NCBI RefSeq assembly: GCF_004346865.1
Contig: NZ_SMGR01000002.1
Location: 532,995 to 596,994 of the forward strand
Direction: 5' to 3'
Source of the DNA: Shimia isoporae
GTDB lineage: Bacteria > Pseudomonadota > Alphaproteobacteria > Rhodobacterales > Rhodobacteraceae
DNA: 64,000 nucleotides
Of this stretch, positions 54,801 to 62,851 are shown one piece after another. A model generated the notes under the pieces. That model searched no databases. It was not told where the DNA came from and saw nothing but the letters and a program-made list of their open reading frames with translations. Numbering within the stretch: position 1 is the first letter of the stretch; each line of letters begins with the position of its first letter. A program made the position numbers and the translations under genes.

Positions 54801-56366
54801 CTTCGACAGAACCGCACTCGGTGTGTCGTCTCCCATCGAGGCCAGCGCCTCTTTCCCGTCTTCCGCCATCGGCGCGAGAATTTGCTCGACCTCTTCCATG
54901 CTGAAGCCCGCCGCGATCTGACGCGCTCGCAATTCATCACCCTGATAGGTGGCCGTTTCCTCAACGCTCTCAAGTTCACCGGCAAGGTCGCGGATCTTGC
55001 CAACCCACTCGCCAAACGGACGCGAGCCCGCCAGTTTGTCCTTGATCTCGGTGTCGTGATAAAGCTTGCCTTCTTTCATGTCCACGGCCAGCAACTGACC
55101 CGGACCAAGAGCGCCCTTTTCCACCACCGTGGCTTCGTCAATCGGCACCATGCCCGCCTCGGATCCGGAAATCAGCAACCCGTCGCCAGTCACCACATAG
55201 CGCATCGGGCGCAGTCCGTTGCGATCAAGGCCCGCACAAACCCAGCGACCATCGGTCATTGCAAGTGCGGCTGGTCCGTCCCAAGGCTCCATCACGGAAT
55301 TGCAGTAGGAATACATGTCCCGCCACGCCTGCGGCAGCTCCACCGCCTGCTTGGACCACGACTCAGGCACCAGCATGGTTTTCGCCATTGGCGCAGAGCG
55401 GCCCGCGCGCACCAGCACTTCGAACACACCGTCAAGCGCAGCAGAGTCAGACGCGCCACCCGGTACAATCGGCTTAATGTCCTCGGCAAAGTCGCCAAAC
55501 GAGGCCGACGCCATGCGGATTTCGTGGCTCTTCATCCAATTCAGGTTGCCCTTCAGCGTGTTGATCTCGCCGTTGTGCGCCAGCATGCGGAATGGCTGTG
55601 CAAGCCACCACTGCGGGAAGGTATTTGTCGAATACCGCTGGTGGTACAGGGCAAACGCGGACTCAAACCGTTCGTCCATCAGGTCCGGATAGAACACCGC
55701 CACCTGCTCTGCGAGCATCATGCCTTTGTAGATGATCGAACGGCAGGACAGCGACGCGATATAAAGCTCGGTGATATTTGCCGCCAGCGCGGCTTTCTCG
55801 ATCCGGCGACGGATCACATATAGCTCACGCTCAAATGTCTCCTCGTCGACTCCCTTAGAGTTCGAAATCAGGATCTGTTCGATTTCCGGACGGGTCGCAT
55901 TGGCCTTCTCGCCAAGGCAGGTCACATCGACCGGCACGTGACGCCAGCCATAGATACGGTAGCCCATCTTCAGGACTTCGGTTTCCACGATGGTCCGGCA
56001 GCTTTCCTGCGCGCCATGATCTGTGCGTGGCAGGAACACCTGACCCACCGCGATCAGCTGGTCCTTGTTTGGCTCGTGACCTGTGCGCTTGATCTGGTCA
56101 TAGAAGAAGCTCACTGGAATCTGCACGTGAATACCCGCGCCATCGCCGGTCTTACCATCAGCGTCCACGGCTCCGCGGTGCCAAATCGCCTTCAGCGCAG
56201 TGATGCCCGCCTCAACCACCTTTCGGCTTGGCTTGCCATCGATGGATACAACAAGACCTACACCACAAGACGAGTGCTCTTCGCTCTCTTCATAGAGACC
56301 GTTCTCCGCCATCCACTTGCGTTTAGCTTCTTCTGCACGCACCCAGTTGTCGTCATACTTGGTCAT
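51828..56366 (-). CDS. gltB: Glutamate synthase (NADPH) large subunit
   Basis: This 1512-residue enzyme makes two glutamates from glutamine and 2-oxoglutarate. The N-terminal nucleophile cysteine is C34 (EEHSSCGVGLV), exposed after removal of a propeptide. The glutamine amidotransferase domain has HQRYSTNTFPQW and AHNGEINTLKGN. The FMN/synthase domain has ISGHNGGTGASP, and the 3Fe-4S cysteines lie in CIMVRQCQSNTCPVGVCTQ. The C-terminal beta-helix includes GGMAYLYDPEGKAESVMN. gltD is 1.7 kb upstream on the same strand, separated by two unrecognised genes. Confidence 0.97.
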   Translation of the reverse strand: MTKYDDNWVRAEEAKRKWMAENGLYEESEEHSSCGVGLVVSIDGKPSRKVVEAGITALKAIWHRGAVDADGKTGDGAGIHVQIPVSFFYDQIKRTGHEPNKDQLIAVGQVFLPRTDHGAQESCRTIVETEVLKMGYRIYGWRHVPVDVTCLGEKANATRPEIEQILISNSKGVDEETFERELYVIRRRIEKAALAANITELYIASLSCRSIIYKGMMLAEQVAVFYPDLMDERFESAFALYHQRYSTNTFPQWWLAQPFRMLAHNGEINTLKGNLNWMKSHEIRMASASFGDFAEDIKPIVPGGASDSAALDGVFEVLVRAGRSAPMAKTMLVPESWSKQAVELPQAWRDMYSYCNSVMEPWDGPAALAMTDGRWVCAGLDRNGLRPMRYVVTGDGLLISGSEAGMVPIDEATVVEKGALGPGQLLAVDMKEGKLYHDTEIKDKLAGSRPFGEWVGKIRDLAGELESVEETATYQGDELRARQIAAGFSMEEVEQILAPMAEDGKEALASMGDDTPSAVLSKMYRPLSHFFRQNFSQVTNPPIDSLREYRVMSLKTRFGNLKNVLGEDGSQTEIVMLESPFVANKQFEKLLEAFDDAVVRIDCTFDAGSSEGALQAALERVRAEAEDAVRSGAGHIVLSDEAQDADKVAMPMILATSAVHSHLTRKGLRTFCSLNVRSAECIDPHYFAVLIGAGATVVNAYLAEDTLADRITRGLADGTLTENMARYREAIDQGLLKIMAKMGISVISSYRGGLNFEAVGLSRAMCAEYFPGMTSRISGIGVSGIQHKVEEVHAKGFLSGTDVLPIGGFYKARKSGETHAWGAQNMHMMQAACNRASYELWKQYSAKMQANPPIHLRDLLDIKPLGEAIPIEEVESITAIRKRFVTPGMSLGALSPEAHKTLNVAMNRIGAKSDSGEGGEDPAHFVPEPNGDNPSAKIKQVASGRFGVTAEYLNQCEELEIKVAQGAKPGEGGQLPGMKVTDLIARLRHSTKGVTLISPPPHHDIYSIEDLAQLIYDLKQINPRCKVTVKLVASSGVGTIAAGVAKAKADIILISGHNGGTGASPATSIKYAGLPWEMGLTEAHQVLAMNNLRERVTLRTDGGLRTGRDIVMAAMMGAEEYGIGTAALIAMGCIMVRQCQSNTCPVGVCTQDEDLRKKYTGSADKVVNLITFYAQEVREILASIGARSLDDVIGRADLLAQVSRGSAHLDDLDLNPLLITVDGAQDIVYNRDKDRNFVPDTLDSEIVRDAARFLEDGEKMQLSYAVQNTHRTVGTRTSSHIVRNFGMRNALQDDHLTVKLTGSAGQSLGAFAAPGLKIEVSGDANDYVGKGLSGGTVVVRPPQVSPLTAADNTIIGNTVLYGATDGYLFAAGRAGERFAVRNSGAKVVIEGCGACGCEYMTGGIAVILGDIGANFGAGMTGGMAYLYDPEGKAESVMNMETLVTCPVTVQHWEDELKGLIERHVAETGSRKAADILQHWDMEKGNFLQVCPKEMLVHIPHPLTDESAAVPAE

Positions 56367-56446
56367 TGGGGCTCTCCTTCGTTCCTTTGGTGGGCGGCGT
56401 TCTCAGCCACCGCTGCCGTTGGGATTTGTCTCATTTCGGGGCCTGC

Positions 56447-57097
56447 TCACTCGCAGGCAATGTCGCTGGTGGTGGCCAGGAAACCTGCCTCACCGGGGTA
56501 AGATATCTTGCGGGGTGTCCACTCCAGACGGCTCTTGCGACCAAACTGGTCCACGTTTGCCGCACCCTCGATAAACAGGGATTGGTCCTCGCTAGCGAAA
56601 ATCTCGAAGTCATATTGCGCGGTCACGCCATTCTTGCGGATCGTCATCGTCCGGGTCAGCGTGCCTTTGCGCAGGGTGGTGCCGCTGATCTCGACTGTTT
56701 CATCACCAAAAGACATCTTGCTTTGCAGATCGAGCTCTTCGCCCGCCAGCATGCTGCCCGCCATGACCATCGCACGTTCGCCGGTGCTGACACCGGTCTC
56801 AAATGCATCACTCAACGAGGCTTCCGGCATGGTGCCTTCTTGTGCTTGGACATGCATCCGACCTTCATCGGCGAAATAGGCAATCATGTCCCACGTCGGG
56901 CCAAAACTGTGCGTGTCTTCCAACTCGCCACGCGCATAAGAAACCGCATCAACCTGTTCACCACACTTCAGATAGCTGGTCACGACACAACTGTCTTTGT
57001 GTACCGTGGCATAGGCTTCACACCCTTCTGGTACAGGAACTGTCTCGGCAACAACCGAAGTTGCCATCAAAACGAACGCTGTCGCTATCCACTTCAT
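56447..57097 (-). CDS. Secreted protein of unknown function between gltB and gltD
   Basis: The 216-residue product has a clear signal peptide (MKWIATAFVLMATSVVAET). The mature part is mainly beta-like and acidic, with three cysteines near the start (GCEAYATVHKDSCVVTSYLKCG) and one at the C terminus (SDIACE). I recognise no domain. The ATG at 57097 follows GAGGAACTGGAT. The next gene upstream ends 15 bases before it, so they form a pair. Nothing in it suggests glutamate metabolism; it may just be inserted in the locus. Confidence 0.8.
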   Translation of the reverse strand: MKWIATAFVLMATSVVAETVPVPEGCEAYATVHKDSCVVTSYLKCGEQVDAVSYARGELEDTHSFGPTWDMIAYFADEGRMHVQAQEGTMPEASLSDAFETGVSTGERAMVMAGSMLAGEELDLQSKMSFGDETVEISGTTLRKGTLTRTMTIRKNGVTAQYDFEIFASEDQSLFIEGAANVDQFGRKSRLEWTPRKISYPGEAGFLATTSDIACE

Positions 57098-57111
57098 ATC
57101 CAGTTCCTCTC

Positions 57112-57945
57112 TCATACCGTCTCCACCGTGTGGCCTTCGTTTTCTGGCGCGGTTCGCTCGAGGAATTTTTGGCGCTCTTGCCAACCATTTTCGGGCGGCA
57201 TGAAGACGGTTTCACCGCGACGAATTGCGCCGCTGGCAACAATAATTCGATGCACAGCCCCCATGTCATTCTCAAACAGACGGTTCAGAATGCGCTGCTT
57301 TAACCCACGAGGCTGCATCCGACTGGCCAGATTGTGCTCCAAATCCGGAAACAGGAAATGTGCGCACCGCTCGGTTTGCGGACACAGTGCAGCATGCGCG
57401 CTGTCAGGTCCGCGGAGCCCGTGCAGAATTACCAACTGAGTGTCCGTCGAAAATGCCTCCAGTGGGTTAGGTACATCAGCATTCTCGGGCAACCAGCCGC
57501 GCCAGTCACTTTGACGTGGATCGAACGCTTCAAATACCGGTCCAAGATCGATTTGGGGCGCAATGGCAAAAGCGGCATCCAGCTTCAGATCGCCACACAT
57601 ACTCAAGAGAATACTGGCGCCAGATGAATTACCGACTCCGACCCATAGCCCCCGAGGCAAATCTTCGAATGCCTCCTCTATCGCTTCGACTATAGACGCC
57701 CGGACGCCCTGTGCGCTCAACCAAGTCCATTGGAGGTCTAGGATTGTGATCACCGACCGCGTGCCGTTGTTCGAAGCGGCGTTAACGAATGACTCCCGAT
57801 TTGGCAGTGCTGCGTCACTTTTTGGGTTTTGCGCAAAGAACGACACCACAGTATCCGGACCTGTTCCCGGGTACAGACGAACTTCAACGTCACCCGACTT
57901 AAGCAAGACGCGTTCTCGTTGAATGTGTGCCGTAGTGTCTTTCAC
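57112..57945 (-). CDS. Alpha/beta-hydrolase-like protein of unknown function between gltD and gltB
   Basis: This 277-residue cytoplasmic protein has a nucleophile-elbow-like GNSSG (S107) after a beta strand (RGLWVGVGNSSGASILLS). It has LVILHGLRGPDSAHA, where an acidic residue could lie (D181), and a late histidine H204 in FPDLEHNLASRM, an order fitting Ser-Asp-His. The overall fold is therefore probably alpha/beta hydrolase, but I cannot place the family. It pairs with the secreted protein gene downstream. A CCGAC triple repeat lies 68 bases before its start. Confidence 0.72.
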   Translation of the reverse strand: MKDTTAHIQRERVLLKSGDVEVRLYPGTGPDTVVSFFAQNPKSDAALPNRESFVNAASNNGTRSVITILDLQWTWLSAQGVRASIVEAIEEAFEDLPRGLWVGVGNSSGASILLSMCGDLKLDAAFAIAPQIDLGPVFEAFDPRQSDWRGWLPENADVPNPLEAFSTDTQLVILHGLRGPDSAHAALCPQTERCAHFLFPDLEHNLASRMQPRGLKQRILNRLFENDMGAVHRIIVASGAIRRGETVFMPPENGWQERQKFLERTAPENEGHTVETV

Positions 57946-58012
57946 AGACTTGATCCTCCTGTGGGAACGTCACGCTGACTGACCTATCGGGGATTTTGAG
58001 CGGTAAAGAATA

Positions 58013-58039
58013 CCGACAAAATACCGACGTCTTGCCGAC
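58013..58039. repeat. Triple CCGAC direct repeat with 11-bp period, copy B
   Basis: CCGAC occurs at 58013, 58024 and 58035, exactly 11 bases apart, with spacers AAAATA and GTCTTG. It matches copy A at 40073 in period and in part of the spacers. It lies between the gltD stop (16 bases away) and the alpha/beta-hydrolase-like gene start (68 bases away), so it could control the latter. Confidence 0.55.
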
Positions 58040-58054
58040 GTGATGCAGCCCGCC

Positions 58055-59491
58055 TTATTCAGCCGCCACAGCCGTTGCCGCACCAAGCTTCTCTAGGATC
58101 GCATCCGCACAATCGCGGCCGTCCTTGATCGCCCAGACAACAAGGCTCGCTCCACGCACGATGTCACCCACGGCATAGACGCCTTCAAGGTCGGTCTCAC
58201 CCGTGGTGAATTGTGCTTTCACGGTACCCCAGCGGGTTACCGCCAACTCTGGCTGCTCCCAAAGTGTCGGCAAGTCTTCCGGTTCAAAGCCCAGCGCTTT
58301 GATCACCAGATCGGCGTCCTCGACATAGTCCGCACCGTCGATCACTTCAGGGCTCTGACGACCGGACGCATCTGGTTGGCCCAGACGCATTTTCTGCACC
58401 ATCACGCCTTCGACTTTGTCGCCACCGGTGAACCCTTTTGGCGCGCTCAGCCAGACAAACTCCACACCTTCTTCCTCAGCGTTCTGTGTCTCACGTTGCG
58501 AGCCCGGCATGTTTGCCCGGTCACGACGATAAAGACATTTTACGCTCTCGGCGCCTTGGCGGATGGCCGTGCGCACACAGTCCATTGCGGTGTCACCACC
58601 GCCAATGACAACAACCTTTTTGCCTTCTGCATTCAGTTCACCGCTGTCGATTTCCGGTACGCTGTCGCCAAAGTCCTGTCGGTTGGAAGCTGTGAGATAG
58701 TCAATCGCCTTTACGATGCCTTCAGCGCCGGCACCTGGCCCCTGCAAATCACGGGATTTGTAGACGCCGGTCGCGATGATAACCGCGTCATGCGCAGCGC
58801 GAATGTCGGCAAAAGAGATGTCCTTGCCTACTTCACAATTCAGCTTGAAGGTCACGCCGCCGTCTTCCAGCAACTGGTTGCGGCGCATCACGACATCTTT
58901 CTCCAGTTTGAAACCGGGAATGCCATACGTCAGCAAGCCACCTGCCCGATCGTAGCGGTCATAGATAGTCACCTGAATACCTGCACGACGCAGACGGTCC
59001 GCAGCCGCCAGACCACCCGGACCCGCGCCAATGATACCGACGCTTTCCGAGCGTTCCTGCGATGGGGAAACCGCTTTCACCCAGCCTTCTTCCCAGGCGG
59101 TATCGGTGATGTATTTTTCAACAGAACCAATGGTGACAGTGCCGTGGCCCGATTGTTCAATAACACAGTTGCCCTCGCACAAACGGTCTTGCGGACAGAT
59201 GCGTCCACAGATTTCAGGGAACGTATTCGTCGCCTGACTAACGGCATACGCCTCTTCCAAACGACCGGTCGCCGTCAGGCGCAGCCAGTCGGGGATGTTA
59301 TTGTGCAGCGGACAATGGCTTTGACAGTACGGCACACCACATTGGCTGCAACGGCTCGCCTGTTCCTCAGCCTTGGCCTTCGCGAACTCCGCGTAGATTT
59401 CCCTGAAATCTTCTTTGCGCACACTCGCGTCCCGCTTCTCCGGCATATCCCGGTCCACGGTCACGAATTTCAGCATAGGTTGCTTTGCCAC
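58055..59491 (-). CDS. gltD: Glutamate synthase (NADPH) small subunit
   Basis: This 478-residue flavoprotein passes electrons from NADPH to GltB. The N-terminal iron-sulfur cysteines are in SRCSQCGVPYCQSHCPLHN and CGRICPQDRLCEGNC. The FAD motif is VGIIGAGPGGLAAADRLRRAG and the NADPH motif is VVVIGGGDTAMDCVRT; the C-terminal GVYAVGDIVRGASLVVWAI binds FAD. It is transcribed in the same direction as gltB but two genes come between. A palindromic box like that of ilvE lies about 49 bases ahead of its ATG. Confidence 0.96.
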   Translation of the reverse strand: MAKQPMLKFVTVDRDMPEKRDASVRKEDFREIYAEFAKAKAEEQASRCSQCGVPYCQSHCPLHNNIPDWLRLTATGRLEEAYAVSQATNTFPEICGRICPQDRLCEGNCVIEQSGHGTVTIGSVEKYITDTAWEEGWVKAVSPSQERSESVGIIGAGPGGLAAADRLRRAGIQVTIYDRYDRAGGLLTYGIPGFKLEKDVVMRRNQLLEDGGVTFKLNCEVGKDISFADIRAAHDAVIIATGVYKSRDLQGPGAGAEGIVKAIDYLTASNRQDFGDSVPEIDSGELNAEGKKVVVIGGGDTAMDCVRTAIRQGAESVKCLYRRDRANMPGSQRETQNAEEEGVEFVWLSAPKGFTGGDKVEGVMVQKMRLGQPDASGRQSPEVIDGADYVEDADLVIKALGFEPEDLPTLWEQPELAVTRWGTVKAQFTTGETDLEGVYAVGDIVRGASLVVWAIKDGRDCADAILEKLGAATAVAAE

Positions 59492-59527
59492 GTCAGCTGC
59501 CTCCGGTTTTATTCAGTCGGGTGTGTG

Positions 59528-59552
59528 TAATACGTCCGTTTCGGATATAAAA
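59528..59552. promoter_or_regulatory. Palindromic box ahead of gltD, shared with ilvE
   Basis: The core ACGTCCGTTTCGGATATAAA (59532-59551) has TCCG inverted against CGGA around TTT. It differs from the ilvE-petP box in only two of twenty positions and has the same orientation and distance to the start codon. A weaker relative, GGTCCGAATCGGTCC, lies at 59626-59640 nearer uppP. No regulator is assigned. Confidence 0.5.
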
Positions 59553-59710
59553 GTCATATTTGCTGACCTATATAGAGGTTTTTTCTGTCTCGTAGCGTCA
59601 AATTTTGTGATGGCGCGCATTTTTTGGTCCGAATCGGTCCTAAATCAAATATTTTCTTTAAATTGCAGGGTCTTTATACCATGTCAAAGCACGAAGGGGA
59701 CACAGCAACC

Positions 59711-60517
59711 ATGCCAATTTTTCACATCTTTCTGGTCGCTGTGATCCAGGGTCTGACGGAATTCCTACCTGTAAGCTCTTCAGGACACCTGATTCTTCTG
59801 CCGAATCTCACCGCATTGGATGACCAGGGCCTTGCCATTGATGTGGCAGCCCACGTCGGCACGCTCGGCGCCGTGGTGCTTTATTACTTGTCCGACGTTC
59901 GCCTTGCCATTCTAGGGTTGCCCCGCGCACTGGCAGGCAAACGCGACACACAAGGAAGCAAATTGGCCTTCTTGCTGATTATCGCCACCATTCCAGTAGT
60001 TGTCGCAGGACTGATCCTAAAGGTCACCGGCCTGAATGAGGCCATGCGATCCATCACGGTGATTGGCTGGACCATGTTGGGGTTTGGCATTCTTCTGTGG
60101 TGGGCGGACCAGAAAGGCCACACCTCCAAATCAGAGTCAGATTGGACAACACGTGATGCTTGGCTTCTAGGCATCTGGCAAGCAGTTGCCTTGATTCCGG
60201 GTACATCCCGCTCCGGCATCACCATCACAGGCGCAAGATTCCTTGGCTACGAACGCTCCGATGCCGCCAAGATTGCCATGCTGATGTCGATTCCGACGAT
60301 CTTTGCCAGCGGCGCTCTGTTGGGCCTTGATGTCGCCGCTCAGGCCGACCTTGCGATGCTAAAAGACATGAGCCTCGCCGCTTTGTTTTCATTTGCGGCT
60401 GCTCTGATCGCTCTCTCGCTGATGATGCGTCTGCTTAAATCCGTCAGCTTCACGCCATATGTGATATACCGAGTGATCCTTGGCGTCGTTCTGTTAACCA
60501 TCGCCTACAGCCAATGA
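59711..60517 (+). CDS. uppP: Undecaprenyl-diphosphate phosphatase
   Basis: This 268-residue membrane enzyme recycles undecaprenyl diphosphate for cell-wall synthesis. The catalytic motifs are QGLTEFLPVSSSGHLIL (with the conserved E and SGH) and LIPGTSRSGITITGARFLG (the PGxSRSG motif). About eight membrane segments are visible. The ATG at 59711 is the first codon of the conserved N terminus, with AAGGGG upstream; an in-frame ATG at 59681 is an alternative. An upstream region of 219 bases lies between it and gltD, with the shared box. Confidence 0.94.
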   Translation: MPIFHIFLVAVIQGLTEFLPVSSSGHLILLPNLTALDDQGLAIDVAAHVGTLGAVVLYYLSDVRLAILGLPRALAGKRDTQGSKLAFLLIIATIPVVVAGLILKVTGLNEAMRSITVIGWTMLGFGILLWWADQKGHTSKSESDWTTRDAWLLGIWQAVALIPGTSRSGITITGARFLGYERSDAAKIAMLMSIPTIFASGALLGLDVAAQADLAMLKDMSLAALFSFAAALIALSLMMRLLKSVSFTPYVIYRVILGVVLLTIAYSQ

Positions 60518-60521
60518 AAAA

Positions 60522-60541
60522 GGCGGGCGCTATGACCCGCC
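60522..60541 (-). terminator. Terminator for the SDR gene (minus strand)
   Basis: GGCGGG (60522-60527) and CCCGCC (60536-60541) form a 6-bp stem. Read on the minus strand it is followed by TTTTTCATTGG, a good T-run, so it ends the SDR transcript; it also lies just after the uppP stop. Confidence 0.7.
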
Positions 60542-60563
60542 TACAGATCTCGATTAGTTAGGC

Positions 60564-61541
60564 TTAGATCTTCAGGTTGCGCGCTGAGTCTTTGATGCTG
60601 TCATATTGCCCGGACGGGCGGAACCGCCATAGATAGTCTGGCATTATCGCTTCTGGCGCCAAAGGGTGAATCCCAAGTTCCGCGAACCCCTTCGCGTCGT
60701 CGGCCACAACATTGTCCACACGCAAGAGTTTTACCTGATCCTTCGTCAGCACCGAGTTGTGAACCAGCCCAAAAGTGATGGCCTGCAAAAGCCCAAAACC
60801 AAACGCCATCAGGTTGCCCATCCAGAACGGCAAGTTCACCACGACGCGCTTGCGATGCACGACGGTAAGCATTTCGTCGATCCAGCCGCGCAAAGTTTTC
60901 ACTTCGGGACCGCCAAGCTCGTAAACGCCTTCCGCCTGACCAAGAATGCCGATAACCGCCGCCTGCGCGACATCATCCACAAACACAGGCTGGAACTTGG
61001 TGTCACCGCCCAGGATCGGCAGCATTGGGCCCATGCGGGACATGGACGCAAAGCGGTTAAAGAAGCCGTCGTCCTGACCAAAGATAACCGAAGGCCGCAG
61101 GATCATGGCATTCGGCATATTCTGCAAAACGCCTTCCTCGCCCAGCGCCTTTGACGTGGCATATTCACTTTCAGTCTCTGTGTCGGCAATCGCCGACACA
61201 TGTACCATCGTCGCGACACCCTGCTCCGCTGCAATTCTTGCGATCCGCTCTGCACCTTCATGCTGGACTGCATCAAATGTGTTTTTGCCACGATCCGACA
61301 GGATGCCAACACAATTCACGACCGCATCCGCGCCAGCCATGACTCCTGCCACCGACGCATCGTCACGTACATTGCAAAACACCGGCTCAACTTGTCCGAC
61401 AGAGCCGTATGGCTTCACGAACATCGCCTCATTCGGACGGCGCACTGCAACACGTACGCGCCAGCCTTCCTTGGCCATACGCTGAGCTATGTGACGTCCG
61501 ACAAATCCGGACCCGCCGTAGATTGTGACAAGTTTCGACAT
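60564..61541 (-). CDS. NDUFA9-like NAD(P)-binding SDR protein
   Basis: This 325-residue atypical SDR has an N-terminal glycine motif VTIYGGSGFVGRHIAQRM, then ADAVVNCVGILSDRGKNTFD, VHVSAIADTETESEYATSKALGE (a Y-x-x-x-K-like region) and RPSVIFGQDDGFFNRFASM. This matches the complex I NDUFA9/ubiquinone-biosynthesis-like group common in Alphaproteobacteria. The role may be quinone-linked. The ATG at 61541 follows GGAGGCGAGC. No complex I genes are nearby. Confidence 0.87.
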   Translation of the reverse strand: MSKLVTIYGGSGFVGRHIAQRMAKEGWRVRVAVRRPNEAMFVKPYGSVGQVEPVFCNVRDDASVAGVMAGADAVVNCVGILSDRGKNTFDAVQHEGAERIARIAAEQGVATMVHVSAIADTETESEYATSKALGEEGVLQNMPNAMILRPSVIFGQDDGFFNRFASMSRMGPMLPILGGDTKFQPVFVDDVAQAAVIGILGQAEGVYELGGPEVKTLRGWIDEMLTVVHRKRVVVNLPFWMGNLMAFGFGLLQAITFGLVHNSVLTKDQVKLLRVDNVVADDAKGFAELGIHPLAPEAIMPDYLWRFRPSGQYDSIKDSARNLKI

Positions 61542-61714
61542 GGCTCGCCTCCGCTGGTGTCGTGCTAGGTGGAATAGCCGCCCACGCGCGCTCGGACAAG
61601 CCGCAAGGTGCGTGCGCGACAAGAAACCCCAGCTTTTTCAAATCCGCGGATACATCATGTCAAAGCCACACTCGGGGCAGCTCAACCTTTTTTGGGATTT
61701 TCCTTCGAATCGCG

Positions 61715-61743
61715 TTGACACCCTTCGCGCACAGGACTAAATG
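61715..61743 (+). promoter_or_regulatory. Sigma-70-type promoter of the tRNA-Leu gene
   Basis: TTGACA (61715-61720) and TAAATG (61738-61743) are separated by exactly 17 bases, giving a consensus -35 and a reasonable -10. The expected start is near 61750, about 12 bases before the mature tRNA. Confidence 0.75.
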
Positions 61744-61761
61744 CCTGCTTCACCAACCCGT

Positions 61762-61848
61762 GCCCAGATGGCGGAATTGGTAGACGCGCTAGCTTCAGGT
61801 GCTAGTGTCCGTATGGACGTGGAGGTTCGAGTCCTCTTCTGGGCACCA
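61762..61848 (+). tRNA. tRNA-Leu (CAG anticodon)
   Basis: An 87-base type II tRNA. Acceptor arms GCCCAGA and TCTGGGC pair fully, followed by A and an encoded CCA. The anticodon stem CTAGC/GCTAG encloses TTCAGGT, giving anticodon CAG. A long variable arm (TGTCCGTATGGACG) and a T arm with GGTTCGAGTCC complete it. It marks the edge of an accessory stretch. Confidence 0.97.
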
Positions 61849-61943
61849 AAAATCCGTCAGTTACCGTTAAAAATCAGCGGATTAGAGGTATGTACTGCCG
61901 ACCTTTCCCCCAATTTATCCCCCAAAGAATTCGCGGCTATTGC

Positions 61944-62249
61944 TTACAAACAGCCGCCGGTCGCGAAGTTCGGTGTGCATCCACCTGCGCCATGTTGCAT
62001 AATCAAATCGCGGTTTCTGTTTGCTCGATATGAGCTGTCGGCAGAGTAGGAGTAATTACTGGATTGCTGCCTTGCGGCTCTCGCCTCCACGACAGTTTGG
62101 CAGGCAGCTACGCTTCCAGAGGCGCAAGCTTCTTTAACTGCGCGAAATTCCGGTGATGAAATTGCATCCTCATAGTCGCTTCTGGCGGCATGATAGCTGG
62201 CACAACCGCTCAGAGAAGCAGCTACAGCAATTCCCAAACCAAGTTTCAT
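61944..62249 (-). CDS. Small lipoprotein of unknown function
   Basis: The 101-residue product has an N-terminal signal ending in a lipobox: MKLGLGIAVAASLSGCASY, with LSGC and the lipidated Cys at residue 16. The mature part is helical and polar (ARSDYEDAISSPEFRAVKEAC) and ends with a Gly/Cys-rich tail. It has a TGGAGGAAG ribosome site before the ATG at 62249. I recognise no family. It lies in the more AT-rich stretch after tRNA-Leu. Confidence 0.72.
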   Translation of the reverse strand: MKLGLGIAVAASLSGCASYHAARSDYEDAISSPEFRAVKEACASGSVAACQTVVEARAARQQSSNYSYSADSSYRANRNRDLIMQHGAGGCTPNFATGGCL

Positions 62250-62359
62250 TTCTTCCTCCAAAACTATTTCACATGAAAGTTAGTTTCCAGGATCAGCATT
62301 TACTTTAGAGTTTCCGCCGAAATTCTGTTTTTCAGCGCCAACTTAGCTACTCTCGGCTA

Positions 62360-62623
62360 TCAGTCACTGTTGGCCAACCGGCGCATCAGCATCGCCAGCT
62401 TGCGGATCGCTTGTGCTTCCTTCGTCCTCCCGCCGTGGCGGAAAGCGCCGTTTTCTTCACCTTCGGGCGCTCCGCCTCCGGCGCCGTGAAACCGGCAGAC
62501 GGTCCTGCCGCGCACCGCAGGGCCTTTGCACCTCTCGCCGGTTCGCTTCGAGGTGGCCGTGCATCTGGGAGCGGCGTTCATAAAGTCGATCCGGCACATG
62601 GGGTTGGTGTCAGCTTTTGGCAT
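62360..62623 (-). CDS. Small Cys/His-rich protein of phage type (HGGxSTG-like)
   Basis: This 87-residue protein has a Cys-His cluster that may bind zinc: PRCTATSKRTGERCKGPAVRG in two parts, then TVCRFHGAGGGAPEGEENGAFRHGG. The CRxHGAGGGAP and HGG stretch is typical of small proteins found next to phage and mobile-element genes. Function is unknown. The ATG at 62623 follows CAGGAGGGGGCA, a strong ribosome site; a longer frame to 62755 is not likely. Confidence 0.7.
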   Translation of the reverse strand: MPKADTNPMCRIDFMNAAPRCTATSKRTGERCKGPAVRGRTVCRFHGAGGGAPEGEENGAFRHGGRTKEAQAIRKLAMLMRRLANSD

Positions 62624-62851
62624 TGCCCCCTCCTGGTGCGAACGGTAGGTCAGCGAAAAATATGAAACAATAGTGTCGTGGCACCCGAAAACGGCCATTA
62701 GCAAGAACGCTGAGCAACTTCCGCTTTGCGCAGGAAACGGGCTTTGCAAAGTCATCGGCTGGGTGAAAGTGATTCAAGGCTTTGAAGCCTTTCGAACAAA
62801 AGCGGCAATGGTGGCAGTCAGCCCAAAAGCGAAATTCCAACTACTTCATAG
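62624..62851. other. Noncoding stretch between the DUF6602 and Cys/His genes
   Basis: It contains a near-perfect inverted repeat AAGGCTT-TG-AAGCCTT (62777-62792) and a CTTTGCAAAG palindrome near 62744-62753. I see no convincing coding frame and no promoter; it could hold a terminator for the DUF6602 gene on the minus strand. Confidence 0.4.

Noticed and set aside
54381..55823. Plus-strand 480-residue frame opposite gltB
   Set aside because: Antisense shadow of a certain gene, with arginine- and histidine-rich composition.
58211..59530. Plus-strand 439-residue frame opposite gltD
   Set aside because: Antisense shadow of gltD; no family resemblance.
61657..61740. 27-codon frame just before tRNA-Leu
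   Set aside because: No ribosome site, and its end overlaps the tRNA promoter, which explains the sequence better.
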